NCBI RefSeq assembly: GCF_000204055.1
Contig: NW_006768774.1
Coordinates: forward strand, 1,746,071-1,810,070
Direction of reading: 5' to 3'
Length of the DNA: 64,000 nucleotides
Origin: Melampsora larici-populina 98AG31
Lineage: Eukaryota; Basidiomycota; Pucciniomycetes; Pucciniales; Melampsoraceae
The notes below the pieces were generated by a model. That model ran no database searches. It had not been told where the DNA came from and saw only the letters and a program-made list of their open reading frames with translations. Of this stretch, positions 1 to 12,005 are shown piece after piece (position 1 is the first letter of the stretch; each line of letters starts with the position of its first letter). The position numbers and the translations under genes were made by a program.

Positions 1-84
1 TTTGACAACAGGATTGCATAACCTGTCAAAATGCATGGGAAAAGTCTTCCACCCAAATTATGTGATTGGGCGGGTTTGACTGTA
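1..84 (-). mobile_element. End of a pogo/mariner-like MITE (TA target)
   Basis: This is the right end of an element that continues off the window. The reverse complement starts TA-CAGTCAAACCCG and runs almost collinearly with 30020-30110, including the ATAATTTGGGTGGAAGACTT stretch and the TATGCAT-type repeats. The CAGT tip and TA flank fit pogo/Tc1-mariner-type non-autonomous elements. It shows no coding capacity. The family call rests only on the tip and the presumed TA target. Confidence 0.6.
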
Positions 85-377
85 GATAGCTCTTGATCTG
101 ATTATAAATCAAACTCAAGATGATTTGAATTTAGTCTTGATACAAGTTGTGATTGATCTTGATACCATTTGAAATTGATTTGAAATGAGTTTCTTTAAAT
201 AACCTCTTTTTCTTCTCATTACTTTTTGAAGTCTCTTTCTGAGAAAAGTAAAGTTAACAAAAGATAAAAAAAAAAGGTCTTATTTGTGTGTTATCTTGTA
301 GTTTCTTTCTGTGTTCTTGTGGCTTGTGATTGAATTTTCTTGAATTTGGTTGAAAATGAATATAAAAAGGTCTTTTC

Positions 378-583
378 ACTGCCGGCATATTTGGCTGGGA
401 GACAAACATCCAAGGAGGCCTCGGACGGCGCCCCTGAGGAAAAGGGCACCCAAGGGTTAATTCCGCGGCAAATGTTGGCCCTGGCCGTTGCCTTGGATTG
501 GATCCTCAGATGGGGGTTAACTCGGAGTCAGAATCCAAGGAATCCTTGGATTTTTGGCTCCAAGCCAAATATGCTGGCTGTGT
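378..583. repeat. Foldback element, ~206 bp
   Basis: The two ends are inverted copies of each other over about 45 bp. Both carry GCATATTTGGCT followed by an ATCCAAGG block, and the outer tips are CAC...GTG. The middle is GC-rich, unlike the AT-rich flanks. A 93-codon ORF crossing it (340-621) ignores this symmetry and is not credible as a gene. No clear target duplication is visible, so the superfamily is unknown. Confidence 0.5.
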
Positions 584-1776
584 TTGAGATTTACTGGAAA
601 TCCAAAATGAACAGGTGTTAAAGTAGGGACACTTTTCTTTTGAAATCTTGTGCCCATTTTTAAACACTTTCAACTATAGTAGGGCAGTTCAAGACTGGCT
701 TTTACAGCCTGTCTTAAACTTTTACAGACTGCTTGAGTAGTTATAATTATAAGTTTAATTTTGAGTTTGGTGAAACATCTCTAGAGGTGGTTCACCACTT
801 TGCAATCATTTTTAAGGTCTTATACAGACTTATAGATATCAAGTGCAAAAAAAAACCTTTGAGGCTCCGCTCCAATTTGTAGAGTGAGACAAAACTAGAG
901 AACTAGTTGTTAGTTCTAATCTACCGAAACAATAAGAAAATGTGACAAGAGAAAAGACAACAACTTCTAGGAAGAAACAGGAACTTTTATACAAAACATG
1001 TTTGACGTGGCGGTTACAAGTGACAAATTAGGAAAGAGAAAAACACTAGTTTAGATCACAATCTTCCTAACACTTCTAACCGGTCTAAACCGATCAAGGG
1101 TGAGAAGAAGGCTGAGTGGCTTGTCCTCTACGATGCCAAGTCAGTCCGGGCCTTAACACAATTGTCCGAAAAAAAGGGTTTTTTTGATTTTTTTGCCCTG
1201 CATACAACAGCCATTTGTTTTTTTAACCAGTTTCTCTTTAATTAACACTCTTCTTGATCACGGAAAACACAGTTGTCCTGGAAATTTTGACGTCTTGTGT
1301 CAAACTTAACAAAAGTCCCTCGTTTTTGAGCTGTACAGGCCAGCTCAAAGGAGGGACTTACACGCAATGTCCCAAACTTGGCGTGAGATCTGTCGGGGTT
1401 TTTCCCAAAAATCTAAGAACTTCCCTGCATCAAAAACACATCAATCAACCCATCTGGAGATGATTATCAAAGAGATGCGCTGTTCCCCTGAGCATCTGTT
1501 CCTGCTCTCAAAATCTCCAAAAGTCAAATGGCTCAAAAGATATCTTTTAAAAAGGCATCCGGGCCAAACCCAGGGCTATGATCAGGGCTTCAGAGCACTG
1601 CGGTGTCCAAAACTTGGAATTTGAGGACAAAAGGCAATTAATGTTGACAAAACCTCCAATATGCCCAAGGCAAACTGTTGTTTGACCCAGTTGGACCGGT
1701 GGTAACACCACCATCCAAGTCCTCGATATCAACCACTCCCTTGCAAAACATCCACTGACTTATAATATACCAACTC
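584..1776. other. AT-rich region without a recognisable gene
   Basis: I see no supported gene here. ORFs are under 90 codons, overlap one another and show no motifs. The stretch contains one short hairpin (1312-1360, listed separately) and leads into the RecQ-like relic. Part of 1440-1776 may be upstream sequence of that relic, but nothing in it is diagnostic. Confidence 0.4.
1312..1360. repeat. AAGTCCCTC micro-hairpin
   Basis: A 49-bp near-perfect hairpin. AAAGTCCCTC at the left pairs with GAGGGACTTA at the right, and an inner TTGAGCTG/CAGCTCAA stem continues the pairing. Similar hairpins lie at 11530-11576 and 20515-20578, so this may be a tiny mobile foldback family. Confidence 0.5.
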
Positions 1777-4700
1777 ATGCTGCGAAGGAGTCATTCCACA
1801 AATGGCACTGCCTTAATGGCTCAACGGCGGCAGTCTTCACTTACGACACGGCCAAGTAAATCACCACAGTTCCTCAATGCCAGCAAAGACAAACAGGCCA
1901 AAGAACTCGGCATCCCCTTTCAAGCCCGGCACGGATACCCCGCTCGCCCAGAGCAGAACAATGCAGTCGTGGAACTCCTCAATGACCGCACGACATTCTT
2001 ACTAGCCGGAACAGGGTTTGGGAAAAGCCGAGTACCGGAAATGTACTGTCACGCACACGATGAATCCTCGGCGCCAATCATACTCAGCATCAACCCATTA
2101 GATGCTCTGGGGGACAACCAAGTGAGTTTATATCTCTTTCATCACCATGAAAAAACACTTGCACACGACTGACTTTACACCTATGGTATCCAATTCAGGT
2201 AAGCGAGAAAAGTTTGGTCAATCTGCTTGCTATCAACTTGACCAGCAAAAACTGCACACTTGAATCGTGTGAATCAATATTGCAGGGGAAATGTGTATTT
2301 GTCTACGTGGTAAAATCTCAAAGGATCCTGTAACTTGCATAAGGCAAATGGGCTGATCAAGAACACCAACACACCTTGTCTCTTATACTAGAGTCCGGAG
2401 GTTGCGTTGATAAACAGCCAATTTGACCGGATTTGGCGAGATCCACGCTTCCAGGCGCGCTTGATCCTCACCCTGGTCGATGAAGCGCACATGATATACA
2501 GTTGGGGCTTGGTCAAAAGTGGACAGGCGAAACGGCTGGCCAGCCACGTGCGGGTCCAGGATGTCGGTGTTTTTTGACCTTTGTACGGTGATCTTGCACG
2601 GAGATTTCTTTCAAAAGTCAAGGTACCCCTTCTGTTGTTGTAAGCTGCGTGTACACCTCAGGCTATTTGGGCTATCTTGGCAAACCTCAAGCTGGACATT
2701 CAAGATGTCTCTTTCGTACGCGCGGAACTTGCTCAATCCGAGATACGCCTGCTACGCCGGACTTTCAAATGGCCCCACAAAGCTTGTCTGTGAGGGATCT
2801 TCCCTCACAAAACCCAAATACCAACGTCTTCAATTCCTCCAAGTCTGTTGTACTCAGGCACCCAGAATGCCACGTTAGAATTCTTGCAAATCATCAACAC
2901 CAGCCAAGGCAATACCCTCAAAACTGGAAACCCACTCTCCAATTTTGGCCGACGGTACCACACCTCGACTGGCCCCCAGGCGAAGCTCGCAGCGGTGGCT
3001 GCTTACGTTGAGGGGACCCTGGCGCTGCTTCCTGTACCCTTTCCCTTGGTCTCAGCCAAAATTGGCATCGGGTGCGCAGGGTGATTGTGATGGGTCGACA
3101 AGACCCATGCAACTTCATCCAGATGGCTGGACGTTGCGGACGTGATGGTCGTTGTGGCCTAGGCATCATCCTGGTGGAGCACAAGCAAACACATGGCAAA
3201 AACAACATTGCTGATTTCAAATCGTCCATTGTTCAGACCAACAACAATCGGATGGACGCACTTTCTATCACCCCTGTGTGTTTGCGAGTGACCCTAGCAG
3301 TGGATTTAAAGTGAGTGTCGCCATGTTACGTGAGTATGTCTTCTACCTTGGAACTGATGGACATTGGTAGGTATGGTTATGTACCACTGGACACAGCTCA
3401 CTGGTCCGTGATTGAGGTGGTGAAACAGCAAGCTTCGGTCAAAATGGCCATGTGCTTGTTCCAATTGTCTACCGGAGGAGGCGGAGGCTTTTTGGATGGC
3501 TCAGAAAGCGCTGACGACAGAAAACTTCAACAGCGCGCTAGCAATGGGGGAATCAGAACTCCTTGACCTTTTGCACAACCTACCTGACCCGCCGCCTCAG
3601 ACCCAACATCACGCCAGACCTTCCGTGATTCGCTGCAAGCATGACGACCCCTTTCAAGATTTACCTTTGCTAACTTCGCTGGTTTCTCTTTGGGAAAAAC
3701 CATTTCAAAGTCTTTTTGACACCTTGTACACCGGCGCTTCAGACCTGGGTCCAGAAGACTATTTCAGTCATGATTTGGCCTGGGATTTGGCCAGGAACAT
3801 TGATTTATATTTTGCGCCCAACGATCTCTTGGTGGTACTTGCAAGCAAAATGATCCCTGGGCAACTCAAGCAGCTGTTCGACACGTTCTCACAGTGGAAA
3901 GATGGCGACTTCACAACACCTATTGTTGCCGAGGCTCAAAATTTCAGACTGGCCACTCAACGGGCTCCGGGGCCTCTGTTGCCACCTCTATCTGTTGAGG
4001 GTGGCATTCTGGCCAAAGCACAACTAGAGGCCGCCAAACTGGCATTGCGTGACAAACGCAAACAAGCCCGACTGCAGGCTATCGAGGCAAAAAATGCTGA
4101 ACGGGCACAAAAGGCCCAGGAGAAGGAGGACGCGAACAACAAAAAAGAACTGGCTAAAAGAGCCGAGGCAAAGGCAAAGGCAGAGGCAAAACGTAAGGAA
4201 GCCAAGGCAAAACGAATAGCGAAGAAACAGGTAGCCAAATCTAAGGCAGAAGCAAAACATCAGGTAGCCGCGAAGAAGGCAATAGCAAAACAACACGCAG
4301 CCGAGGCAAAAGCGGCTTTGCGAAGGCAGCTGCTGCGTTCTAAATATGTGTCAGAACAGCTGCTTATGGCGCCCCACGATCTCGCTGTCAGCAACGCCCT
4401 TTGCAAAGTGGACGTGGAACCAGCACCGTTTCTGAATCCAGACCTCACCCCGGCGGAACCGAGTAATTCTCAGGCCAGTGTCCCGGTGGATCCAAAAGGG
4501 AGGCACTCAACTCATGTAATGTTTAAAATCACCCTTTATGTTGCTTTAGTATAAAATCCTAACTGATGGTTTAATCTGATGGGAATTTGCTGTGCCCGGT
4601 GGTTCTCCAGATTTCCAGGAGCCAGAGGTGGGTGACGGATGCGACACCAACCTTCCCTTAGTTGAACAAGGCAGTAGTACAAAACACCCCGGCGCAGGTG

Positions 4701-4810
4701 CTTCTAAGCGCGTGGCCAGTGACAAGTTCCAGAGAGACTCGCCAAAACGGCGTGCTGGATTGCAGGTGGATTTTGCTTCCTTACATTACATAGACACTGA
4801 CTCATACTAA
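1777..4810 (+). pseudogene. RecQ-like ATP-dependent DNA helicase relic
   Basis: A RecQ-type superfamily 2 helicase of the kind dispersed in rust genomes would unwind DNA using ATP. Motifs appear in order. The Walker A loop AGTGFGKSR is near residue 77, then LSINPLDALGDNQV, DEAH at 2479-2490, the motif III region SAACTPQAIWAI (first residue lost to a stop) near 2641-2680, YSGTQNATLEF near 2850, and motif VI QMAGRCGRDG near 3120. A Lys/Ala-rich coiled segment follows (about 4020-4330), with a probable last exon near 4610-4810. Plausible introns are 2131-2198, 2325-2391 and 2790-2843. The copy is dead: in-frame TGA at 2575-2577 and TAA at 2641-2643 interrupt conserved blocks, and reading-frame changes occur near 3045 and 3440. 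It converges on the DUF6589 relic at 4870-10851. The helicase call is strong; the gene limits are approximate. Confidence 0.8.
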
Positions 4811-5654
4811 CCACGGTTACTCCTCACCATGCGGTTCTGGATTTTGCCAAGAATACAAGACATTCGATGCACCCCACCAAAAACGCAAAGAACGGCCAGC
4901 TGCTCTGTCCGAGTTGATTAGGTCCACCATGTGTCAAAGGCCTTCTCGCCATACATTGACAGCAGGTTTTGCCGGGCGCACGCGTTCATCCTTCTCAAGA
5001 TGATCCTCAGCATAGCTCAGGAATGCATTCACGGATGCCTCAGTAATCAAGTTGATATTGGGCTGATATACCATTTTATGTCCAGAGAGAGATCTCAGAA
5101 GCTGCATCAGCATCCGTAACTATATCAGGAAACACCAAACAGTGTAGAAGTTGTATCAGAGGCGTTTGATTTTGAAATGATTATCTTGGTACACTCACCA
5201 AAGGAATGTTGTTTGAAAAGCAATAAGTCAGACGCTCAATATCTGTTCTGTACCCCTGTGAGTTTGCCCCCGAAAATTAATTTCACCTTCCTGAATGGGT
5301 TGGCATGAGAGCACTCACCGTGTTATTGTACATGTTCTTGAGCCAAAAAATGTGCACTTCCAGGTATTTGTCAATGGCCATCCAATGGTTGTCTCGCTCA
5401 TTGGAAGGAATAAGTAAAGAGTGTTTGATGGCATGCGCTAGACTTCTGGGTAAGTCCACCTCGAGAAGCATCACAATGCAAGGTATATGCCTTGCATAGT
5501 GCGAAAGCTCAGTCAGACCTTGAGCCATGACTGACCATCTCTTTCACATTTGCATCAGCCGGCCTATGTCACCTGCGCGCGTGGAATCATGCGCCTCAAC
5601 AACCGTGGCAAAATCGCGTAGTTGTAACAGGAAATTGAAGCGTGTGTCAGCTCT

Positions 5655-7245
5655 CGACTAATTCTTGAGAGGGATGAACTAGATCTAGAGTTGAAATGTA
5701 CTTTACGAAATGTATTTCTTCAGGTTTGAATGTTGATTCTAAACTTGAGAGGAATTATTTTTCAATTCTTCGTAAAATAGAAAGATTTAAACTACAGTTG
5801 TTAGATGTAGCTGCCTATGGTGCGGGATAAAAAACCGCTGCCAGTATATCAACAAGTGCAATCACTTGAAAATCTGCCGAGGTAAACACGTACAAAGTGT
5901 AGAGTCCTCGGGTGACGCTTTAGCGTTGATTCGATAAGATAGTTCTTTATCAAAGTGAGAGAAAGATGAGTAGGAACTTTAGTTGGATAACTACTTAGTT
6001 AAACAATCTGTAACGTCCTATGAATGGAAATGAAAGGAGGAAGGAAATAATCGAGAAAGGGAAAAGGGATCCGAACGATGATTGTTAGGTTACAACTAAA
6101 GGAAAGTTATCGATAATATCGATAAGGATTTTTCTAAAGTTAAGTTCTATTTCTCGTCAAACGGATAATTGTGGATTGGATTTCTAATTCTGAGTTTTTC
6201 GTGTAACGGAAAAAAGGATGAATTTAAAATTGGTAAGATGATTTTTGTTAGGAAAAAGATTGTTCCTTTTCTCTTGTTCAAAAGAACATCAGTCATTAAA
6301 TAGTCCAATTATTTTAGTCGGCTTGATATCTAAATGAACTAGTTGCTTTTAGTTATTGGCGTGACCTGAACTGATCCAGACCCTGATCAGGGTTGACACA
6401 CTTCTAGCTTGGTTACGCCTGGTTAGGATGGTGTTTTATTATTCGACCGTCCTGGCTTGCTATTAGATGGGTCCTTCTTAGTTAGGACTGATGGAGGGTC
6501 TTTTGCTTTTGTCGTGATCAAACAAAAGAGTGTCCTAATTACGTGAGAAAGTCTAGGAATCTGGGATCAATGATCTGATAGCGTGCGCTTCAGCACAAAG
6601 ATCACAACCAACCGACAAGGGTTTCTAAGATAGAGCTTCTGACCTAGAACAACAACAATCAATCTGATTAGAGAAGATAAGATGATTTGAATGATTCAGA
6701 AAGTAATTAATACCTATACAAAGGTTCAGGTAATTGATAATTAGTAAAGTTATCTATTTGATAACTGATCTCTGGAACAAAAACAAAGAGAGTAATATCT
6801 ATTTGATAAAGAAAAACATAAGAGTGAAAGAAATAAAACATAAGGTTAACTATTCTATGTTGTAATGAAAAAGATAAAGATTACTCACTTCTCTTCCCAA
6901 AGATGGGAAAGAGAAGTAGATTGAGGTAAGCTACGATAGTTATAAGGGATTTGTTAGATCAATTACATTGGGGTTAATTGATGATGTAATGACTCATTTT
7001 CGTCTTATGACGACATCTCTGGTGTATCAATTACTACATTACTCGTATCTCCTTCTTTACATATTTCTCTGTTCTTGTTTGAGTCGATTGAACACTTCAA
7101 CATTACGTCGTTATGTAATTATGGTTTTTTTAACTTGTTGGGCTCTTGAAACTCGAGCTTGAGAGATTTGTTTTAATATTTTATTATGTTTGGATTATAT
7201 ACTTATAAGTGTTTTAGTGTTTTTAGGGGGGTGTCTTTGTTAATG
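5655..7245. mobile_element. Unclassified AT-rich insertion in the DUF6589 relic
   Basis: DUF6589 coding sequence stops near 5655 and resumes near 7250 on the same strand, so about 1.6 kb of AT-rich sequence is foreign to that gene. No transposase, RT or long ORF is present, and I cannot find clear inverted or direct terminal repeats. It could be a solo LTR or a non-autonomous element. The edges are inferred from loss of protein similarity and may be off by tens of bases. Confidence 0.4.
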
Positions 7246-7489
7246 CGGTAGGTAGTTATTTGCACAGCAAAAACTCCTTACAATTGACAGCGTGTGTGGT
7301 CACCGTTGGCCCCGGCGGCTTTCAAAGCCCTTTGATCAAAATATCAAAGCCACACTTTGTCGAAGAGCTTTTGGATGCTTGCTTCTTTGGACCAATCAAT
7401 ATCTCCTTCTGCCTTGATCACTGTCCTTGATTGGCAGGCAGGTTAGTCATTGTGACATTATGGGCTCAAGTGATGAAGACTGGAACGTA

Positions 7490-8304
7490 CACTACACAAA
7501 ATGTCATCTTTACCAGGCGGTAAAGAAAACTACTGACATAGAAAAGTCCTGAGGCAACAGGAAGAGAGCTAAAAATCTGAAAAAATATGCACCTTGTTCC
7601 TAGATGTTGGGGCGTCATGATGAGTTTTTTTTGTATTTTACACACAGATATTGGTTAATGTACTAACAATAAAGGCTGAGAATCATCAAAAACCCACCTG
7701 TAACAATACCTGAAATTTGGCCCTTGACTTTGAAGACAGGATTTTGGAATCTTCAAACATCAATAACTTTTGCAGTTCTGAAACAAATCACTCGATTTGA
7801 AGTGCATTAAAAAGGTGAGCCTTTCCTCTACATTTTTCATTGAGACATCACATCTGTAGCTGGTCTAAAAAAGATCCTACAAAGCTATTCATGTAGAACT
7901 GTTTGAACATATGTAGAGTGTTTAAATGACTAGATAGCACCTTACTAACATTATGAAGTGTGAAGGAGAATAGTTCAGCTTTTGAATGAACCAAAAATCG
8001 AGTTATTTGGAGCAGAATTGCAAAAGTTATTGAAGTTTTTAGACCACAAAATATTGTCTTCATACTCATGACCCAAATTTCAGGTATTGTTACATGTGAG
8101 TTTTTGATGATTTTCAGTGTTTATTGTTAGTACATAAACCAATATCTGCATGTAAAATACAAAAAAATACTCATCATGACGCCCCAACATCTAGGAACAA
8201 GGTGCATATCTTTTCAGATTTTTAGCTCTCTTCCTGTTGCCTCAGGACTTTTCTATGTCAGTAGTTTTCTTTACTGCCCGGTAAAGATTACATTTGGTGT
8301 AGTG
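7490..8304. mobile_element. CACTA (EnSpm)-like foldback element, 815 bp
   Basis: Both ends are CACTACAC(A/C)AAATGT followed by ATCTTTACC, in inverted orientation. The arms stay recognisably complementary for about 400 bp, nearly the full length. The flanks carry a 3-bp target duplication GTA (7487-7489 and 8305-8307). CACTA tips plus a 3-bp duplication are the signature of the CACTA superfamily. There is no transposase, so it is non-autonomous. It is inserted inside the DUF6589 relic. Confidence 0.75.
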
Positions 8305-9600
8305 GTACTTGATGATATAGACCAAGTTTGCTTTATGAAATAGCTGCATTGACCGCATGATACTGTTGAAATCCTGAGAGGCTACAGGTTTTTTGAACTC
8401 CCCACCTAACGCGTGTGAGGATCACCACACGCCGGAGTCGTGGCCTTTCTCAGAATCTCCCCAATGGTGAGCCCAAATCGCCTTGGCGAACTTCCAAGTG
8501 GTGTGTGCACCACCAAAAATTGAAAGCCCCCAATCAATACCTTCCAACGAGTTCACGGGGGGTAGCGTTTGACCCGCAAACTCTCCAACAGTTGGTTCAA
8601 GCCAACATCCCCCCCGTGATTAATAGCTTTTTTGCATATTGGTCTTTGTCAACACCGATTTGGCCCATCACCGCGTCCAGGACTCGAGACACTCTGTCTG
8701 CCGATGAGTCCGGTGCGTCCATCATCTGTAAAAAATCGATGTTGGGCTTGTGCATGGCAATTGGATCAACCGGAGGTGGATTTGTGTTCATTTTGGGTAG
8801 CTTGCAAACATCAGGCGCACCAGGTATGTAGTTCGCGTATTCCTTGAGTGCTTTAGCCAGTTGGGCTTTTATCACTAAGGCCCAATGATCTGTGTCCGCA
8901 GGCAAAGGAGCAAACAAGCCACTGTCCACAGGCTGGCGGTCCGCCGTGTCCATTGTGTTCAGAAAGTTGGTGATGCTAGCCGCTTCCTCAGTGCATTTGG
9001 CCTGTAAGCAGCCTTGAATGACATTGTAAAAACCCCGCGTTCCGTGGAAGACATGTGAGGAGGTCTCTATGCGTGTGTTATGGATTCTAAGATGTATGTC
9101 AATGTTATCGAAACATAAGAAGGGCATTATCCAATGGTTAACTTTAAATAGGTCCATCATGCGCTGCTCCTGCAATATCCGAAGATGGTCCATGGCTTGT
9201 AAAACACTGGTCCAAGATGTAGTTAAACCAAAAGTGTGCAACCATTCATTCACCCAACAAGAAACCCCGCTGGACAACATCATCAATCCATTAGCTAAAG
9301 GGATGGTGTTAGCTCGACAATTACAAGCGACAGCTATCATTGAGCAAATGATAGTGGGCCCCTATATATTCATGATTTTGTGCCTTGGGTCAGTGCAAGG
9401 TTTATGTTGGAAGCTGACATTGCACTCACGTTTTCCAGTTTGTGGGCTGCTAGGTCGGCCGCGGATCGTTTCACCCACACCAGGTTTTCCAGAGATAAAA
9501 CGGAAGCCGCATCCATGGCTCCTTCTATCACACTGTCGCCTCCACTGGCCTCTTCACCCAGACCAGGAATAGAGGTGGCGCCACTTAAAGAGCAAGTAAA

Positions 9601-10015
9601 ACCTGGACAGACAGGTGTAAGTTCAGAGCTCTAAGATGAGGAGACTCGAATAGAAGAATGGACAAGGGCAGATGAAATCAACGCCTTACCTGCAGATGAG
9701 CAGGAGAGAGGAGCGGAAAGATCTTGAGCTTTCTATTCCTAACGGTCATATTTAAACTATGTAAAAGAGAGAAGAGAAACAATAACAAAATAACACTAAT
9801 TTACCTGGACAGACAGGTGTAAGTTCAGAGCTCTAAGATGAGGAGACTAGAATAGAAGAATGGACAAGGGCGGATGAACTCAACGCCTTACCTGCAGATG
9901 AGAAGGAGAGAGAAGCGGAAAGACTATTCGAGACTTGTTGAGCACACATCCAGGTAAACTTAGTAGAGAGGAAAAATTGAAATATGTACTCTTGAGCTTT
10001 CTATTCCTAACGGTG
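9601..10015. repeat. Direct repeat pair with AC microsatellite next to it
   Basis: A 122-bp unit at 9601-9722 recurs at 9803-9924 with only a few substitutions. A trailing block (CTTGAGCTTTCTATTCCTAA) follows each unit, at about 9724 and 9991, at different distances, as if one copy had lost about 66 bp. An (AC)n run lies at about 10063-10081. The block sits between DUF6589 exon remnants and shows no coding character. Confidence 0.55.
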
Positions 10016-10851
10016 AGGAAGGAAGAGAGAGCTCGAGAGAGAAGGGGAATAAGAGGAAAATTCAACACACACACACACACATGAAAAACTCAGCAAAAGG
10101 GATGAAACACTACAGCGCACATTCAGTAGTAAGGAGCTATTCTCAAAGAGGAAAAATGTAGCACTCGTTCCTGACATAATCTTCCTCACATTCCAACTAC
10201 CATTCCCAATTCAGACAATCACATACAATCCAATTGAGTGACTCGAAACCATTCATCACTATCATAACTCAACACACACTCGTGCCTTACACATGACCTT
10301 AAGTTCGTATGTGAAGGACTTGACAAAATCAGTTCATTTACCACAACAATCTTTGCCTTGTTTTCAGGCGCTAGTCAATTTGCCAAGATTCTTGACAATT
10401 GACCGGGTGGCCTTGGTCCCCAACCCGACTTTCATCAATCTTCGGCGGTAATCAATGTCTGGATTGTTCAATGACAAGAACGTCACCATGAACTCTTTTG
10501 GGGGGAACCCAACAGTGTCAATGTAATCTCATACGGCAATTGTATGAGACACGGTTTTGGGAATGTGAACATTGGGGGTTGTAGGTGGCAGAGAACTGAA
10601 AGATGTATTAGCACTATTAGAACCATTAGGACTTGCTGTTGGCATTTCAACTCTAAATTTTTGTGCAGGACAATGTCTTGAACGTGAGGAGAGTATGTTT
10701 GGGGTGGATGCAATGCGCCTGCAAAGAAGTCATGTATGATTTGAAGACTCCTCACCATTTGCCTCCCATGTCTTTGGACAAACTGAAACCACAAAAACGC
10801 GAGGGTGAGGACACTTGTCGCAGTGTTTTGTCCTATGCCATCCCAGGCCAC

Positions 10852-11529
10852 AATTTTTCAACATGCCCACATAGCCAATCCCAAAGAGGATTGCAAAACA
10901 TACCTTGGTCATGGTGGGCCTACTAGGCTCAAACACAAACACATTTTCTGGATTACGCAACATCTGGATCGCATTAAGACTCAGCCTGACTGGCCATTGA
11001 TAGTGCCCCTTTGTTTTCTGGTGCCGTTTTTACCCTTTGAAGCAAGAAACCATGTTGGATCCAACTCCATCGGAACCACCTCCATTGGATATCCCTCATT
11101 TTTATCAGTTTTATTCAGATCCCTTGGCTTCAGACACTCTGGCATTGGATGCCGTGCAATCCAAACCAGCATCAATTGATCCAAAAGAATCCCGAGGAAG
11201 CCGAGGAATGTCCTTTCAGATTCCTTCTGAAGTTCAGGATTTTGGAGTGTTTTCGAGTGTTTTGACCTGTATTTGACCCTCGAGAGTGGTTTATACATAC
11301 AAATACAAGGCAATTTCATCAAAAACTTCAAACTTCAGAAGCCAGTAGAGGAGGAATTCCTTGGCTTCCTTGGGATTTTGTTTGATCAATTGATGCGCCT
11401 CAGAGAGGCGAAAATTTCATTTCTTTGCATCTTGATTTTTCACAAATAGGGGAAAAAGTTTTATAAGGAAGGCAAATTTCTCCTGCAAAAACTGGTTCCC
11501 CTCACAGGCAAAAAGTCACAAGTTTGTCA
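10852..11529. other. No recognisable gene
   Basis: ORFs of 79-124 codons overlap on both strands here without motifs or exon structure. I see nothing supportable except that the DUF6589 relic begins near its left edge. Confidence 0.35.
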
Positions 11530-11576
11530 TAAGTCCCTCGCTGCGCTCGAAGCGTGCGAGACACAGTGTGGGACTT
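11530..11576. repeat. AAGTCCC micro-hairpin
   Basis: A 47-bp hairpin with AAGTCCCTC at the left and GTGGGACTT at the right, enclosing an inner CTCGC...GCGAG stem. It resembles the hairpins at 1312 and 20515, and together with 1312-1360 it brackets the RecQ/DUF6589 locus. Confidence 0.4.
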
Positions 11577-11819
11577 TGTTGAGTTTATTTTTTTTTGTCA
11601 AGTCAGAAAGTGAGTTAAATCTGGGAGTGCAAAAAAATGCAAAATAAAAAACCATTATTTCCAACAAGGGCTGTAAGTTTGATCTTGTGTGGTCAATCAA
11701 CCTCTTCCCCCTGCTTCATCATCAATTTAATTTCACAGGCTCCTCACTCATTGTCAACGCGAATTCATCACTGGCCAACCGGGTGGGCAGTGGGCACATG
11801 CTTTCCCACCTAACAATCA

Positions 11820-12005
11820 TCTAGATTCACCTGGAAACCATCTGGGTTAATCCATATGGTTAACCTAAACTCAGAGGATCTCCGTTCAACCTGATGACCG
11901 GCGTTTGTGGTGGTCATGAAGGCCTGTGTTTGGACTTTTTTGTCCGGCATTTCATTCACCTCATCCAATACAATCAGGCAGCTAAGTGGCCTTGCTTCAT
12001 ATAGG
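11820..12005 (-). other. Coding-like fragment, unknown
   Basis: About 60 codons are open on the minus strand with protein-like composition, including LSCLIVLDEVNEMPD and RLTIWINPDGFQVNL. LIVLDE followed by an acidic residue recalls a Walker B strand, but no Walker A is visible nearby. It lies just outside repeat X and may be a fragment of another transposon gene. I do not recognise the family. Confidence 0.3.

Larger units (their letters stand above)
4870..10851 (-). pseudogene. DUF6589 protein relic, split by insertions
   Basis: Pieces read on the minus strand match a DUF6589 protein, a basidiomycete family of unknown function. The N-terminal part is at 10851-10370 (PPKEFMVTFLSLNNPDIDYR), with an exon around 9640-9450. 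The core is at 9345-8305, with PFLCFDNIDI, FHGTRGFYNVI and then GAHTTWKFAKAIWAHHWGD near 8500. It resumes at 7480-7260 (IDWSKEASIQKLFDKVW). The C-terminal part is at 5655-4920 (YARHIPCIVMLLEVDLP, WLKNMYNNT). It is interrupted by a CACTA-like foldback (7490-8304), by an AT-rich insertion (about 5655-7245) and by stops, including TGA where Trp is expected at 5544-5546 and 10529-10531. It converges with the RecQ-like relic, and the pair may have been one element. The family call is good; exon limits are rough. Confidence 0.7.

Noticed and set aside
340..621. 93-codon plus-strand ORF
   Set aside because: It covers a GC-rich foldback and shows no protein motif.
10483..10851. 122-codon minus-strand ORF as an independent gene
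   Set aside because: Part of it overlaps the N-terminal DUF6589 block, but in a different frame; the meaningful frame reads PPKEFMVTFLSLNN across a stop.
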